From positions 96,012 through 160,011 of the forward strand of contig NZ_JAIMJA010000011.1 of assembly GCF_021295315.1 (NCBI RefSeq): a DNA stretch of 64,000 nucleotides, given 5' to 3'. Shown here piece by piece: positions 49,863-58,590 of this stretch; positions within the stretch are counted from its first letter, which is position 1, and the number at the start of each line of letters is the position of its first letter. This stretch comes from Motilimonas cestriensis (GTDB lineage Bacteria; Pseudomonadota; Gammaproteobacteria; Enterobacterales; CBDFNC01). Made by a program: the position numbers and the translations under genes. The notes under the pieces are model-generated. The model worked only from the letters and a program-made list of their open reading frames with translations, was not told the DNA's origin and ran no database searches.

Positions 49863-50717
49863 TTAACGCCTTGGCTCGGGAGCCTTCAGCTTATATACAA
49901 TACCGGGATTACAACGTTGCATTTCAAACCTGTCGGTTAAACCGGTTAATGATTCAGACGCCCCAAGCATTAAGTAGCCGCCGGGATTAAGCGCCCCTGC
50001 AAATTGATTAAGAATTTTCGATTTAACTTCAGGTGAAAAGTAAATCAACACGTTACGACAAAAAATAATGTCAAATTTACCAAGCAGAGTGTAACTATCA
50101 AGTAAGTTAAACGAACGAAAAGAAGCCAATTTTTTGACTCTTTCGGAAATACGCATGCGTCCAGAGCCGTCGTTAACTGCCTCAAAGAACTGCCGTTTAC
50201 GTTCAGGTGATAAACCTCTAGCCAATGCCAAAGAGTCATACTCACCTTTTTTGCAATGCTCAAGCATCGCACTTGATATATCGGTACCCAAAATCTGAAC
50301 ACCTTGTGGCATCGCGCCAGGTTTTTTCATTTGGTATTCAATTGTCGACATGGCAATGGAATAGGGCTCTTGCCCAGACGAGGACGCAGCAGACCAAATT
50401 TTAAGTGGCCGCTTGTTAGCGCTTAAATCTGGGTAAAGCTTATCAACTAATAGCTGAAATGGATAAGTATCACGAAACCACAATGTTTCATTCGTCGTCA
50501 TCGCATCGATAACCGAGGCTCTTAAGTCTCGTTCACGAAAACTCATTGAACGCTGAATCAATTCAGGTAAAGAATCGACCTTATACTGGCTAAGTAAAGG
50601 CGATAGCCTACTCTTAACCAAATATTGTTTATTTGCCCCTAAAACAATTCCACACTGCACTTCTAAAAAGTCAGAAAATTGTTTGTATACTTCATCAGAC
50701 AACATTTTTGCAGTCAA
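49863..50717 (-). CDS. cheR: Chemotaxis protein methyltransferase CheR
   Basis: 284 residues from a TTG at 50717 with AAAGGG seven bases before; the ATG at 50705 lacks such a site. CheR all-alpha N-domain, then the SAM domain with WSAASSSGQEPYSIAM and LGTDISSAML, and FCRNVLIYF. Methylates receptor glutamates. In Vibrio and Shewanella cheV-cheR beside flgB is typical. Confidence 0.95.
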   Translation of the reverse strand: MTAKMLSDEVYKQFSDFLEVQCGIVLGANKQYLVKSRLSPLLSQYKVDSLPELIQRSMSFRERDLRASVIDAMTTNETLWFRDTYPFQLLVDKLYPDLSANKRPLKIWSAASSSGQEPYSIAMSTIEYQMKKPGAMPQGVQILGTDISSAMLEHCKKGEYDSLALARGLSPERKRQFFEAVNDGSGRMRISERVKKLASFRSFNLLDSYTLLGKFDIIFCRNVLIYFSPEVKSKILNQFAGALNPGGYLMLGASESLTGLTDRFEMQRCNPGIVYKLKAPEPRR

Positions 50718-50736
50718 ATTAATGCCCTTTTAATAT

Positions 50737-51654
50737 TTAACTGTTCACCGCTTCTTTCACTGCAGTCGCTAGCTCGTCAGGGTTAAACTTAGCAATAAAA
50801 TTATTAGCGCCAACTTTATTAACCATCGCTTGGTTAAACACGCCGCTTAACGAGGTATGCAATATGATATGCAATCCTTTTAATGCGGGTGTCGCTCGAA
50901 TTTCTGCAGTGAGGGTATAGCCATCCATTTCTGGCATTTCGATATCAGAGATGACCAATGCAATTTGATCTGTAATAGGCCCCTCTTTCGCCATCTCTTT
51001 TAGCATCACTAAAGCTTCTCTTCCATCTTTAGCGAGTAAGCATTCAACACCTAACGATGTCACAGCCTTTTTCACTTGATTGCGCGCCACACTGGAATCA
51101 TCTGCCACCAATATTTTTCTACCATGGATTTTCTCACTGGTGTCAGGCGTTTTGAGTGACTCACTGACATCGGTGTTAACGGGAGAAATTTGATCTAATA
51201 TTTTCTCAACATCAATGATTTCCACTAACTCGTTATCCACCTCAGTGACCGCAGTCAGGTAGCTAAAGCGCCCTGCCCCCTGCGGTGGTGGCATTATCGC
51301 CTCCCAATTCATGTTAATAATACGCTCAACGGAATTCACTAAAAACCCTTGTACTGAGCGGTTATATTCAGAGATGATAATAAAACACTTAGACAAATCT
51401 TCAATTGGTCGGCCACCAGTAGCCAAACTAAGATCAATAACTGAAATAGTTTTACCACGAATGTGGGCCACGCCTCGAACGACTGGGTGTAGTTTTGGCA
51501 TAGAAGTCAATGGTGGACATTGCAACACTTCTTTTACCTTAAATACGTTGATACCGTAACGTTGGCGCCCCACTAATTTAAATAGTAATAGTTCTAATCG
51601 GTTTTGACCTACTAGCTGGGTACGCTGGTTTACCGAATCAAGTAATCCTGCCAT
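50737..51654 (-). CDS. cheV: Chemotaxis coupling protein CheV
   Basis: 305 residues: a CheW-like domain (residues about 15-165) followed by a response-regulator receiver (about 180-300) with ILVADDSSVARN, the phospho-acceptor Asp in LVISDIEMPEMDGY, and a conserved Lys in FIAKFNPDE. Couples receptors to CheA with phosphorylation-tuned adaptation. GGAG precedes the ATG. Confidence 0.95.
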   Translation of the reverse strand: MAGLLDSVNQRTQLVGQNRLELLLFKLVGRQRYGINVFKVKEVLQCPPLTSMPKLHPVVRGVAHIRGKTISVIDLSLATGGRPIEDLSKCFIIISEYNRSVQGFLVNSVERIINMNWEAIMPPPQGAGRFSYLTAVTEVDNELVEIIDVEKILDQISPVNTDVSESLKTPDTSEKIHGRKILVADDSSVARNQVKKAVTSLGVECLLAKDGREALVMLKEMAKEGPITDQIALVISDIEMPEMDGYTLTAEIRATPALKGLHIILHTSLSGVFNQAMVNKVGANNFIAKFNPDELATAVKEAVNS

Positions 51655-51709
51655 AACTGTCTCCGTTTATAGTTCAATCGGCTTCTGCATTCTATCTGCC
51701 TCGCTGCAA

Positions 51710-51724
51710 TGGCATCGCTATTGC
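51710..51724 (+). promoter_or_regulatory. Sigma54 promoter of flgA
   Basis: TGGCAT-N5-TTGCA with GG-N10-GC spacing on the plus strand, about 165 bases before flgA. Confidence 0.75.
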
Positions 51725-51730
51725 AAGTTT

Positions 51731-51745
51731 GCAAATGTGCATCCA
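51731..51745 (-). promoter_or_regulatory. Possible sigma54 promoter of cheV
   Basis: TGGATG-N5-TTGCA on the minus strand, GG-N10-GC spacing, about 77 bases before cheV. The -24 box differs from TGGCAC, so it is weaker. It faces the flgA site only 6 bases away. Confidence 0.5.
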
Positions 51746-51887
51746 AACGCTCATGCTTAAATGTGTTTAGTTGCAATAAGCAAATTTCATGAGTTAAGTT
51801 TAAACCTTATTTTCGTACTAGGTTGAGAAATTAAACCTAATACGCTGATTTTTTTACACCAAACTTTGTATCGACGCTGGGAGCAAA

Positions 51888-52568
51888 ATGCTGAATCGAA
51901 TTTTTATTTTATTATGCAGTTTAGGTATTTATCAGGCTTTTGCTAGCCCTAATTACCATATATTGATAGAAAAGATGGCAGAAGATGAAGTTGCTGCACA
52001 AATTCAGTCCCCGGCCAATGGGAAAGTTGACATAAAAGCGACCCCATTAGATAGTCGATTATCATTAACGCCATGCGAGACGCAGCTAACTGTCGCCATC
52101 GTGAATGAGCAAGTTAGAAAGAATACGGTAGTAAAAGTCACCTGCGATGATGCCACCCCTTGGCACACTTATATTCAAGTTCGCGTCAAAATAACCACAC
52201 CCGTTGTCGTTGCTAAGCGACTACTGGCCTCCGGGGCGATCCTTTCAGAGCAAAACATTACTATTTCATTTGTGGAGCTACATACACTAAGAGGAAATGT
52301 GGTCGCCGACCCATTGCAGCTGTATGGAGTAAAAGCAAAACGCAGGATCCCGAAAGGCCGTACCATAAAGATGCGTGATGTTTGCTTTATTTGTAAAGGA
52401 GACAATGTGGTAATTAAAGCGAGGGTGAGCGGCCTTGAAATAAAAACCAATGGTATTGCTATAAATAGTGCTTCACTCGGTGATACCATTCGCGTCAAAA
52501 ATGCCCAGACAGACAAGGTTGTGGTAGGAAAAGTAACGGGCATAAGCGAAATGGAAGTAAAATTATAA
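51888..52568 (+). CDS. flgA: Flagellar P-ring assembly chaperone FlgA
   Basis: 226 residues, GGGAG before ATG, N-terminal signal peptide (MLNRIFILLCSLGIYQAFA). SAF-like domain from about 105 (VAKRLLASGAILSEQNI) and a C-terminal beta domain with VKNAQTDKVVVGKV. Periplasmic; assists FlgI polymerisation. Confidence 0.94.
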   Translation: MLNRIFILLCSLGIYQAFASPNYHILIEKMAEDEVAAQIQSPANGKVDIKATPLDSRLSLTPCETQLTVAIVNEQVRKNTVVKVTCDDATPWHTYIQVRVKITTPVVVAKRLLASGAILSEQNITISFVELHTLRGNVVADPLQLYGVKAKRRIPKGRTIKMRDVCFICKGDNVVIKARVSGLEIKTNGIAINSASLGDTIRVKNAQTDKVVVGKVTGISEMEVKL

Positions 52569-52575
52569 TTTCTGC

Positions 52576-52602
52576 TAAAGTTAGTGCTATCGCTGCCGAT
52601 AC
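52576..52602 (+). promoter_or_regulatory. Sigma28 (FliA) promoter of flgM
   Basis: TAAAGTTA, 11 bases, GCCGATA: almost exact consensus, 41 bases before flgM. FlgM is the FliA anti-sigma factor, so this forms the usual feedback loop. Confidence 0.87.
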
Positions 52603-52642
52603 ATCTAATACCGGTTTTATTACATCTAGATAGGTTGTTATT

Positions 52643-52963
52643 ATGGCTATTAATATGAACAACGTTGGTAACAGGTCCAACCTTCATGTAGAACAAAAAC
52701 AACAAAAGCAAGAGCAATTAACTCGTGCTAATGAACAAGCACCTAACAAACCTGCGGCAAGTAAAGATTCAGTTTCTTTAACACCACAGGCGCAAGCATT
52801 AAACAGCTTAAAAAAACAATCGTCCGAGCCAGCGGTGAATCGAGAGCGTGTTGAAACGCTCAAAAAAGCGATTCTTAACGGTGAATACAAAATTGATGCA
52901 GACAAGTTAGCTAAAAATATGACAGAATTTGAAGCTAAATTCGGCCAATCCTTTGGTGTATAA
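52643..52963 (+). CDS. flgM: Anti-sigma28 factor FlgM
   Basis: 106 residues, with a Gln-rich unstructured N-terminus and the FliA-binding C-terminal half (RVETLKKAILNGEYKIDADKLAKNM). Holds FliA until the hook is complete, then is exported. Stop and flgN start overlap (TAATG). Confidence 0.94.
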   Translation: MAINMNNVGNRSNLHVEQKQQKQEQLTRANEQAPNKPAASKDSVSLTPQAQALNSLKKQSSEPAVNRERVETLKKAILNGEYKIDADKLAKNMTEFEAKFGQSFGV

Positions 52964-53409
52964 TGCCTAATTCAATATTAGAACCAATTTTAGCTCTGCT
53001 GAAACAGCAACTAGATAGCACTATCTTACTCGCCAAAGTTATCGATGATGAGTATCAGGCGCTAATAAAGCGTGACTCTGATTCGATCAACCAACTGGTA
53101 CAAGAAAAGCAAACGCTATTAGCACAAATAGAACAGCAGGACAGCGACATACAGCAACACCCTGAATCGAGCTTATTAACAGAGCAAGCCGATCAAGAAG
53201 TGCAACATACATTAAGTGAAATTAAAAAGCAGTTTGTTGCCTGCCAGCAACAAAACGCCGTTAACGGTGAGTTAATTGAAATGAGCTTACGTACTACCCA
53301 GCATCTGGCCAGTGTACTCAATCAGGCGAAAGCGGCTAACTCATTAACATACGATGCGAAAGGGCAAGCGCGAGGCGGCAGTTTGCTAGGTAAAGGTATT
53401 AAAGCGTAA
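52963..53409 (+). CDS. flgN: FlgN export chaperone for hook-filament junction proteins
   Basis: 148 residues, helical coiled coil, with LLALLKQQLD-type N-terminus and EKQTLLAQIEQQ. Chaperone of FlgK and FlgL. Recognised by length, helix pattern and position after flgM. Confidence 0.88.
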   Translation: MPNSILEPILALLKQQLDSTILLAKVIDDEYQALIKRDSDSINQLVQEKQTLLAQIEQQDSDIQQHPESSLLTEQADQEVQHTLSEIKKQFVACQQQNAVNGELIEMSLRTTQHLASVLNQAKAANSLTYDAKGQARGGSLLGKGIKA

Positions 53410-53423
53410 TTTCGGTACAAGAA

Positions 53424-53500
53424 TGGCGCTTCCTACAGGAGTCGAACCTGTGACCTACCCCTTAGGAGGGGGTCGCTCTATCCTACTGAGCTAAGGAAGC
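53424..53500 (-). tRNA. tRNA-Arg (anticodon CCU)
   Basis: 77 bases with encoded CCA. Acceptor GCTTCCT pairs AGGAAGC; D arm GCTC/GAGC; anticodon stem ACCCC/GGGGT with loop CTCCTAA, so anticodon CCT reading AGG; T arm ACAGG/CCTGT with TTCGACT. Single tRNA placed antisense between flgN and flgT. Confidence 0.96.
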
Positions 53501-53566
53501 ATGGCGCAATTATACTAAACCCTTTTATTAAATATACTTTTTATTGCAACACGATACGCTTTAACG

Positions 53567-54730
53567 TTATTGAATATTAGCAAAATCGTTTAATTGAATA
53601 TTGCTCGCAGGAAGCGAGTCGAATGTCTGAAGAACCGCAGAATCCCGATATAACTCTATCACCGTTGTTTTAATGGCACTGCTTTCTTGACGAAAGCGCG
53701 GAATGCCAAATTGATCCGTATAACTGCCATTGTGTGACAACTGAATATTTTGACCAATTTTCAGGCCATTTTTACTGCCCAGGTTGATCTGCACCTTTTC
53801 ATCATGAACGGCAATAATTTTTGCCATCGTATCGACACACTCAAGCGCAGCTGTTGTATTAATCAACACATCATCCATCACGGATAACAAACTTTGGCCA
53901 TAGGGTGCATCCCAGAATTTTTTCGATGATAGATCAACGATGTCTTGTTCTTTATAAGTCCACATCGCACGTTGGCGGTAGTGTTTTACGTCGAGTAACT
54001 CACCGGATAAACCATCGAATAAATAAGTGCTAAGATAAAAATTTCTTGGCGCCTCTTTAAAGAAAAAGTCATAGGGCTGTTTCTCATCACGCTCAACGGA
54101 GACGTCATCAATACTACCCATTAGCACAAACTGACTGTCAGCCCGACTTGCTATAACCATCACTTGCTCACGAACGGCATGGTGCCTAGAATCAAGCAAA
54201 TTAGGATTAAAATTAACATTTTGATTAATGAATTGGCGAACATCAAAGGCGCTTTGATTAAGGTTCAGTAAATTATTTAGCTTGCCGGTAAACTCACCAT
54301 CAAGATGAAATATACCACCATTAATCGCTTGCTCTCTGTTTCTAAGTTTAAAGCGAACCAGTGCCAAAGATTTGGCGTACTGCTGCTGTGCACAACTTGG
54401 TTGCTCACTTGCGAGCACATCTACCTGCACCGACACATAAATAAAATCATTTTCAATTCGCTCACTGGTGACTTTCAAGCCTCGAATTTCACCCTCACCT
54501 GCCAGCTGTAACTGCTGCTTAGCTAAAACGCCATTATCAAGTTGCTGCAAGCTTTTAATAGAAGCGCCCGCATAAAGCAAAGCTTGCCTGACTGCGTCTT
54601 TCACGCCACTTTCCCGAGCTTGGTCTATATCGCCGTTGAGAATAGGCGCTTGCCCTTGCGCTTCAAACCAAGCCGCCTGTGCTGAACATGTAAATATAAC
54701 TAACCAACAAATGCAGATAAACCTAGCCAT
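53567..54730 (-). CDS. flgT: Flagellar H-ring assembly protein FlgT
   Basis: 387 residues with a signal peptide ending CSAQA. N-terminal domain WFEAQGQAPILNGDIDQARESGVKDAVRQALLYAG is the FlgT signature; the C-terminal part carries a beta barrel-like domain (GLKIGQNIQLSHNG). In Vibrio FlgT forms the H-ring and helps MotX/MotY. Encoded next to flgO and flgP, as in Vibrio. Confidence 0.9.
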   Translation of the reverse strand: MARFICICWLVIFTCSAQAAWFEAQGQAPILNGDIDQARESGVKDAVRQALLYAGASIKSLQQLDNGVLAKQQLQLAGEGEIRGLKVTSERIENDFIYVSVQVDVLASEQPSCAQQQYAKSLALVRFKLRNREQAINGGIFHLDGEFTGKLNNLLNLNQSAFDVRQFINQNVNFNPNLLDSRHHAVREQVMVIASRADSQFVLMGSIDDVSVERDEKQPYDFFFKEAPRNFYLSTYLFDGLSGELLDVKHYRQRAMWTYKEQDIVDLSSKKFWDAPYGQSLLSVMDDVLINTTAALECVDTMAKIIAVHDEKVQINLGSKNGLKIGQNIQLSHNGSYTDQFGIPRFRQESSAIKTTVIELYRDSAVLQTFDSLPASNIQLNDFANIQ

Positions 54731-55122
54731 AACACAGCCCCACTAATGCAAAAATAAAACAAGCCGCTATAAATACCATTGACTGCTGCCCAGAATAAAT
54801 AAAGGCCACGACAACGAAAACAACACCTAACTCGACAAACCACTCTACAAAGCAAAGCAATATTTAGGCCAAATAGTTACCTATTGCAAATTAATAAAAC
54901 ACAAATTGTTAGCGATTGGTGCATTTATTGCATTACTTCCACCTTAAGGGTTAGTAAGACCTTGGACTGACTAACCATATTTAGTCAAGATAAAATAATT
55001 TGGTCAAAAATCATCATATTCATCGCTGAGAACAGCTGAGGTGTTGAGGCTTTCTTTGGGCTAAAGAATTGAACATCTGAGTCGATATAGCTATTTATAG
55101 ACGGATCGATAGAGGGAATAAA
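54731..55122. other. Intergenic region between flgT and flgO
   Basis: About 390 bases separating divergent genes. It holds the flgO sigma28 site at 55062-55088 and a short inverted repeat GACTAA/TTAGTC at 54969-54986. I see no ORF or RNA gene and no convincing flgT promoter. Confidence 0.6.
55062..55088 (+). promoter_or_regulatory. Sigma28 promoter of flgOP
   Basis: TAAAGAAT, 11 bases, GTCGATA; one mismatch from GCCGATA. About 35 bases before flgO. Confidence 0.65.
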
Positions 55123-55947
55123 ATGAACAAACAAGCTTGGTGTTTTTGTTGTGTAGCTATAACGCTTTCTGGCTGTGCTACCCAACCTAGAAATGACATC
55201 GTCATCATTGATCCTAACGTGCCTAAAAATATTTCCACTACCAACCGGCAATATACTGCCGATTCACTAACCACGCTTAATCCGGTTTATGTTCGCTCGA
55301 CGACATTACCCACTACCCATGCTGATAATGAGGCTAAATCGCAATACTATGGCAGCTACGTATCACCTGGATACCGAAGTTGGCGCCAAGTTGAGCCAAA
55401 AAGGCCCGATATGTTACCAGGCGACCGAGCTCGCGAGCTTGACTACATCATACGCACCTTGGCTGATCAACTGGCCTTAAATCGCGACCCTAACGCTAGC
55501 AAAACGCCAGTAGCAGTGACCTCATTATCGAATATTGATGATCTGCAAAATACTAACTGGCTCGGGCAAGCTATATCTGAAGCGTTTATTCATGAATTAC
55601 ATATTCGCGAGGTACCGGTGATCGACTTTAAAACCACGGGAAAGATAAGAGTTACCCCTGAGGGTGACTTTGTATTTAGCCGTGAGTGGGATCAATTGCG
55701 CAGTAAAATACCTGTATATCGTATTTTTACCGGCACCATGTCACGCAATGATGAAGGAGTAGTGGTTAACGTTAGAACCATTAATATGCAAACACTACTT
55801 GTAGAGTCTACTGGACGCGCCTTTATTCCCAATCGATTGTTAATCGGTGCCAAAAACAGCCTAAATGCTGGCAATAACGATGCCTACATCCAAAGGTTTA
55901 GCGTGCCATCAGGAGTGAATGGCCGCACCGTCGAGTTTGTCAAATAA
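55123..55947 (+). CDS. flgO: Flagellar outer-membrane lipoprotein FlgO
   Basis: 274 residues. Lipobox LSGC gives lipidated Cys18-19 region. FlgO domain from about residue 100 (YIIRTLADQLALN; VAVTSLSNIDDL; LGQAISEAFIHELHIR). In Vibrio FlgO and FlgP stabilise the sheathed polar flagellum. Longer N-terminal Ser/Thr/Tyr-rich linker than usual. Confidence 0.88.
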   Translation: MNKQAWCFCCVAITLSGCATQPRNDIVIIDPNVPKNISTTNRQYTADSLTTLNPVYVRSTTLPTTHADNEAKSQYYGSYVSPGYRSWRQVEPKRPDMLPGDRARELDYIIRTLADQLALNRDPNASKTPVAVTSLSNIDDLQNTNWLGQAISEAFIHELHIREVPVIDFKTTGKIRVTPEGDFVFSREWDQLRSKIPVYRIFTGTMSRNDEGVVVNVRTINMQTLLVESTGRAFIPNRLLIGAKNSLNAGNNDAYIQRFSVPSGVNGRTVEFVK

Positions 55948-55962
55948 GTAGGAGTCATTGCT

Positions 55963-56415
55963 ATGTTCAAAACATCTCTCATTGCCGCAGCATTACTCCT
56001 GAGTGGCTGCTCGCAGGTGGCGAATACCCATATCGAGTATGAAACCGTCAAACCCGATAAATTCCCCACTCTAATTGCAGTGGGTTACGCCCCGATTGAT
56101 TTACAACCCGGCGCCACTAAACAGCAAAAAATGCTCAATGCTATTCGCGCATCTAAACTGGATGCCTATCGAGAGTTAGCCGAGCAAGTTTATGGGTTGC
56201 AAATTAGTAGCCAAAACAGTCTCAACACTTACGTGATTGGCTCAGACAAAGTAAAGGCAAGAGTTGATGGCTTGATTAAAGGAGCCAGAGTAGTGCAAAG
56301 CTATCCAATGGGTGAGGTATATGCTACTGAATTAGAATTAGATACCGAGCAACTCTACTATATAAATGAAATGCAAAGTATGCCGAAGAAAGTGAAGAAG
56401 ATCACTTACTATTAG
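55963..56415 (+). CDS. flgP: Flagellar outer-membrane lipoprotein FlgP
   Basis: 150 residues with lipobox LSGC. LPP20-family domain: IAVGYAPID, AIRASKLDAYRELAEQVYG. Forms outer-membrane-associated disks or stabilises the flagellum in Vibrio and Campylobacter. 15 bases after flgO, same transcript. Confidence 0.9.
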   Translation: MFKTSLIAAALLLSGCSQVANTHIEYETVKPDKFPTLIAVGYAPIDLQPGATKQQKMLNAIRASKLDAYRELAEQVYGLQISSQNSLNTYVIGSDKVKARVDGLIKGARVVQSYPMGEVYATELELDTEQLYYINEMQSMPKKVKKITYY

Positions 56416-56440
56416 CCACTTAACCACGATTTACAGGCAT

Positions 56441-56468
56441 AAAAAAAGTCGCTTTAAGCGACTTTTTT
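56441..56468. terminator. Bidirectional terminator between flgP and the convergent lipoprotein gene
   Basis: AAAAAAGTCGCTT/AAGCGACTTTTTT perfect stem with A and T runs on both sides, serving both converging genes. Confidence 0.9.
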
Positions 56469-56483
56469 CAAATGTCGACCAGC

Positions 56484-57320
56484 CTAGTTGATGTTCTCAA
56501 CCGCCCAAGTTAGTAGTTCTGAACGTTCAGCAACAGTGGCTTCTGCAAACCAGTAAGCCAACATTTCCATTTCTTTGCTATCAGCTTTTAATGGTGAACT
56601 TATTTTCTTACGGTTCTTAAGAGCCCAAGAAATGAAGGATTCTTGCTCTGCAGAAGAAACTTTTCCAAACCAATACTCTGTCATTTCTACGGCAGTGCTT
56701 TGTTGAGACTTGGCTTTTGCAGCAACCGGTGTTGCCACTACCGCAGCGTTACCTGCTTGGCCATTAATGGTATTTAAATCTATATTTGCTTGCTTGTATC
56801 GCAACATCATACCGTCGATATAAACAGCAGGAATGACATATTTTAGGCCTTTACTAGAGCCTTCGAATAGCAGTTCGAAAGGTAAACCTTGCTCTCTTGC
56901 ATCGATTATATCAGCCGTGGCCACAGGAAACTTTAACCATTGGTTCGTAACGCAGTTGTCATTACACATTTGGCTGCTAACCTTGCGCTCTTCTAAATCA
57001 ATTAACTGTGAGTTAATTTTTGCATGAGTAAATTCATTGGAGGTCTGAAAGTAGCTCACATCTAAAAAAACATAAGAATAAGAATCTTGCGGATTATCTC
57101 TTGGCAATTCAGAAAGCAGATATAGAACTGTATTTGAAGCCTTTACGCCATGCTCAGCTGTTGGCTTTAGGCTAATTTTTGACCCTGCAATTTTTACCGA
57201 GTTATACCCTAATTCAACTTCTGTATTACTGGCAAACTCATTAGCACTGGTCTTCTCTGGGTTCGCTGCACATGCAGACAGCCCAATAACAGCAACAGCC
57301 ATTAGCAAAGGTTTTATCAT
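56484..57320 (-). CDS. Putative lipoprotein with tandem C-terminal repeats
   Basis: 278 residues from the ATG at 57320 (GGAAAA upstream); the ATG at 57350 is less likely. Lipobox LSAC. Beta-rich middle with a possible disulfide Cys-x3-Cys (MCNDNCV). The C-terminus has two copies of a repeat, MTEYWFGKVSSAEQESFISWALKN-like and LAYWFAEATVAERSELLTWAVEN-like (about 220-278). Reminiscent of DUF2057/YccT-type proteins, but I am not sure. Envelope location expected; function unknown. Confidence 0.7.
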   Translation of the reverse strand: MIKPLLMAVAVIGLSACAANPEKTSANEFASNTEVELGYNSVKIAGSKISLKPTAEHGVKASNTVLYLLSELPRDNPQDSYSYVFLDVSYFQTSNEFTHAKINSQLIDLEERKVSSQMCNDNCVTNQWLKFPVATADIIDAREQGLPFELLFEGSSKGLKYVIPAVYIDGMMLRYKQANIDLNTINGQAGNAAVVATPVAAKAKSQQSTAVEMTEYWFGKVSSAEQESFISWALKNRKKISSPLKADSKEMEMLAYWFAEATVAERSELLTWAVENIN

Positions 57321-57387
57321 TGTATTTTCCAATAAAGCATCTAAAAACAAGTAACTTATTCTACCATGTCATCATAGAGATGACAGA

Positions 57388-57415
57388 CAAAAAAAACGCC
57401 AGCATAAGCCGGCGT
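57388..57415 (-). terminator. Terminator after the porin gene
   Basis: ACGCCGGC, 4-base loop, GCTGGCGT (one G-T pair) followed by T-run on the minus strand, 25 bases past the porin stop. Confidence 0.87.
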
Positions 57416-57440
57416 TCAAAGTTTTTAATATTAGGTAATA

Positions 57441-58481
57441 TTAGAAACCGTATTCTAGACCAACACGTACAACTGTATCTTTTTTAGAGCCGCCATCTAG
57501 ATCACGCTCTGCAACACGTAGGTAAGGTACGAAACCGTTTACTACGTACATTACTTGACCAGAGACGATGTTGTCTTCCATGTCTTTAACTTTAACGCCA
57601 CCAACTTCATGCTCTAGGTTAGCTGTGTAACCTAGTTTGAAGCCTAGTGAACCAGCCCAGTATTGACCGATAACTGAGTAAGAATCTTGAGTGCTCTTGA
57701 TCTTAGTTACGTTGTCTTTTGACTCACCAGATTTGAATGCACCAGCAAGACCGAAACCAGCAGGTAGGCTAGCTTCAAAACCTAGTAGGTAACCAAAAGT
57801 ATCTACGTCGTTACCAGCAAATTTATCAGCAGTTTCGAAACCACCGTGTAAAGTTACCATGTCAGCGATAGTGTAGTTTACGTTACCACCGAAGTAGTAA
57901 GAATCTTTAGTAGCTGAACCAGAAGTTGATTTAGCATTTGAAGAATCGTCATCACGACCAGCAGCTAGAGCGAAAGTAAGACCGCCTAGAGATGGAGAGT
58001 CGTAACGTACAGTGTTTGATTGACGATCGTAGTAGTATGCAACGTCGCCACCCCAGTCCCAAGAAGCACCTAGACCTGGGTTAGCGTATGGCCAGTCGAT
58101 TAGTTCATACATAGGAGTTAGAACACGACCAAAACGTACTTTACCCCAGTCGCCTTTAAGACCGATGAAAGTATCACGTTGACCTAGAGTACCGCCAGCA
58201 ACGCCGCCGTGAGCCCAGTCGATGTTATCAACGTAACCGCCTTCGATTTGCATGAAAACTTCGATGTTATCAGTCATTGCTTTACCAGCACGGAAACCGA
58301 TGCGAGATTCGTTTTCTAGAACAGGACCTTGCTTGCCAGCTAGTTTACCGTAATCAACCATAGAAATTGCAGCAACACCGTAAACTTCAACACTAAAGTC
58401 GTTGTTTTGGCCGATTTCGTAAGCATTTGCGCCCATTGATGCAGTTGCTAAAGCAGCTGCTACTAGAGTTTTCTTAAACAT
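57441..58481 (-). CDS. Major outer-membrane porin (OmpC/OmpU type)
   Basis: 346 residues with a signal peptide ending GANA. Gram-negative porin family: FSVEVYGVAAISMVDYG at the first strand, ESRIGFRAGKA, FIGLKGDWGKVRFGR near 130, and a C-terminal strand ending in Phe (VGLEYGF). Codon use is strongly biased (CGT, GGT, AAC), as in highly expressed genes. Forms trimeric general diffusion pores. Confidence 0.93.
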   Translation of the reverse strand: MFKKTLVAAALATASMGANAYEIGQNNDFSVEVYGVAAISMVDYGKLAGKQGPVLENESRIGFRAGKAMTDNIEVFMQIEGGYVDNIDWAHGGVAGGTLGQRDTFIGLKGDWGKVRFGRVLTPMYELIDWPYANPGLGASWDWGGDVAYYYDRQSNTVRYDSPSLGGLTFALAAGRDDDSSNAKSTSGSATKDSYYFGGNVNYTIADMVTLHGGFETADKFAGNDVDTFGYLLGFEASLPAGFGLAGAFKSGESKDNVTKIKSTQDSYSVIGQYWAGSLGFKLGYTANLEHEVGGVKVKDMEDNIVSGQVMYVVNGFVPYLRVAERDLDGGSKKDTVVRVGLEYGF

Positions 58482-58519
58482 TTGTCGCTCCTTGAATATA
58501 GACTCAGCGTTTTTAAGTC

Positions 58520-58555
58520 AGTTCCTGTGTGTATAAATCCTATACACTTGGAACT
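58520..58555 (-). promoter_or_regulatory. 5-prime leader hairpin of porin mRNA
   Basis: Outer stem AGTTCC/GGAACT and inner stem GTGTATA/TATACAC around a 5-base loop, separated by small bulges of 2-3 bases. It lies 39-74 bases before the porin ATG and would sit near the mRNA 5-prime end, where hairpins stabilise other porin mRNAs. Confidence 0.6.
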
Positions 58556-58571
58556 TTATTTCTTCATTAAA

Positions 58572-58590
58572 TGTAACCAAATTGGTTACA
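58572..58590. promoter_or_regulatory. Perfect palindrome upstream of porin, likely operator
   Basis: TGTAACCAA-A-TTGGTTACA, nine-base arms. It overlaps a possible porin -35 (TTGGTT, 16 bases, TAAAGT on the minus strand). The regulator is unknown. Confidence 0.6.

Noticed and set aside
54969..54986. GACTAA/TTAGTC inverted repeat as an operator
   Set aside because: Only six-base arms in an AT-rich region; chance is likely.
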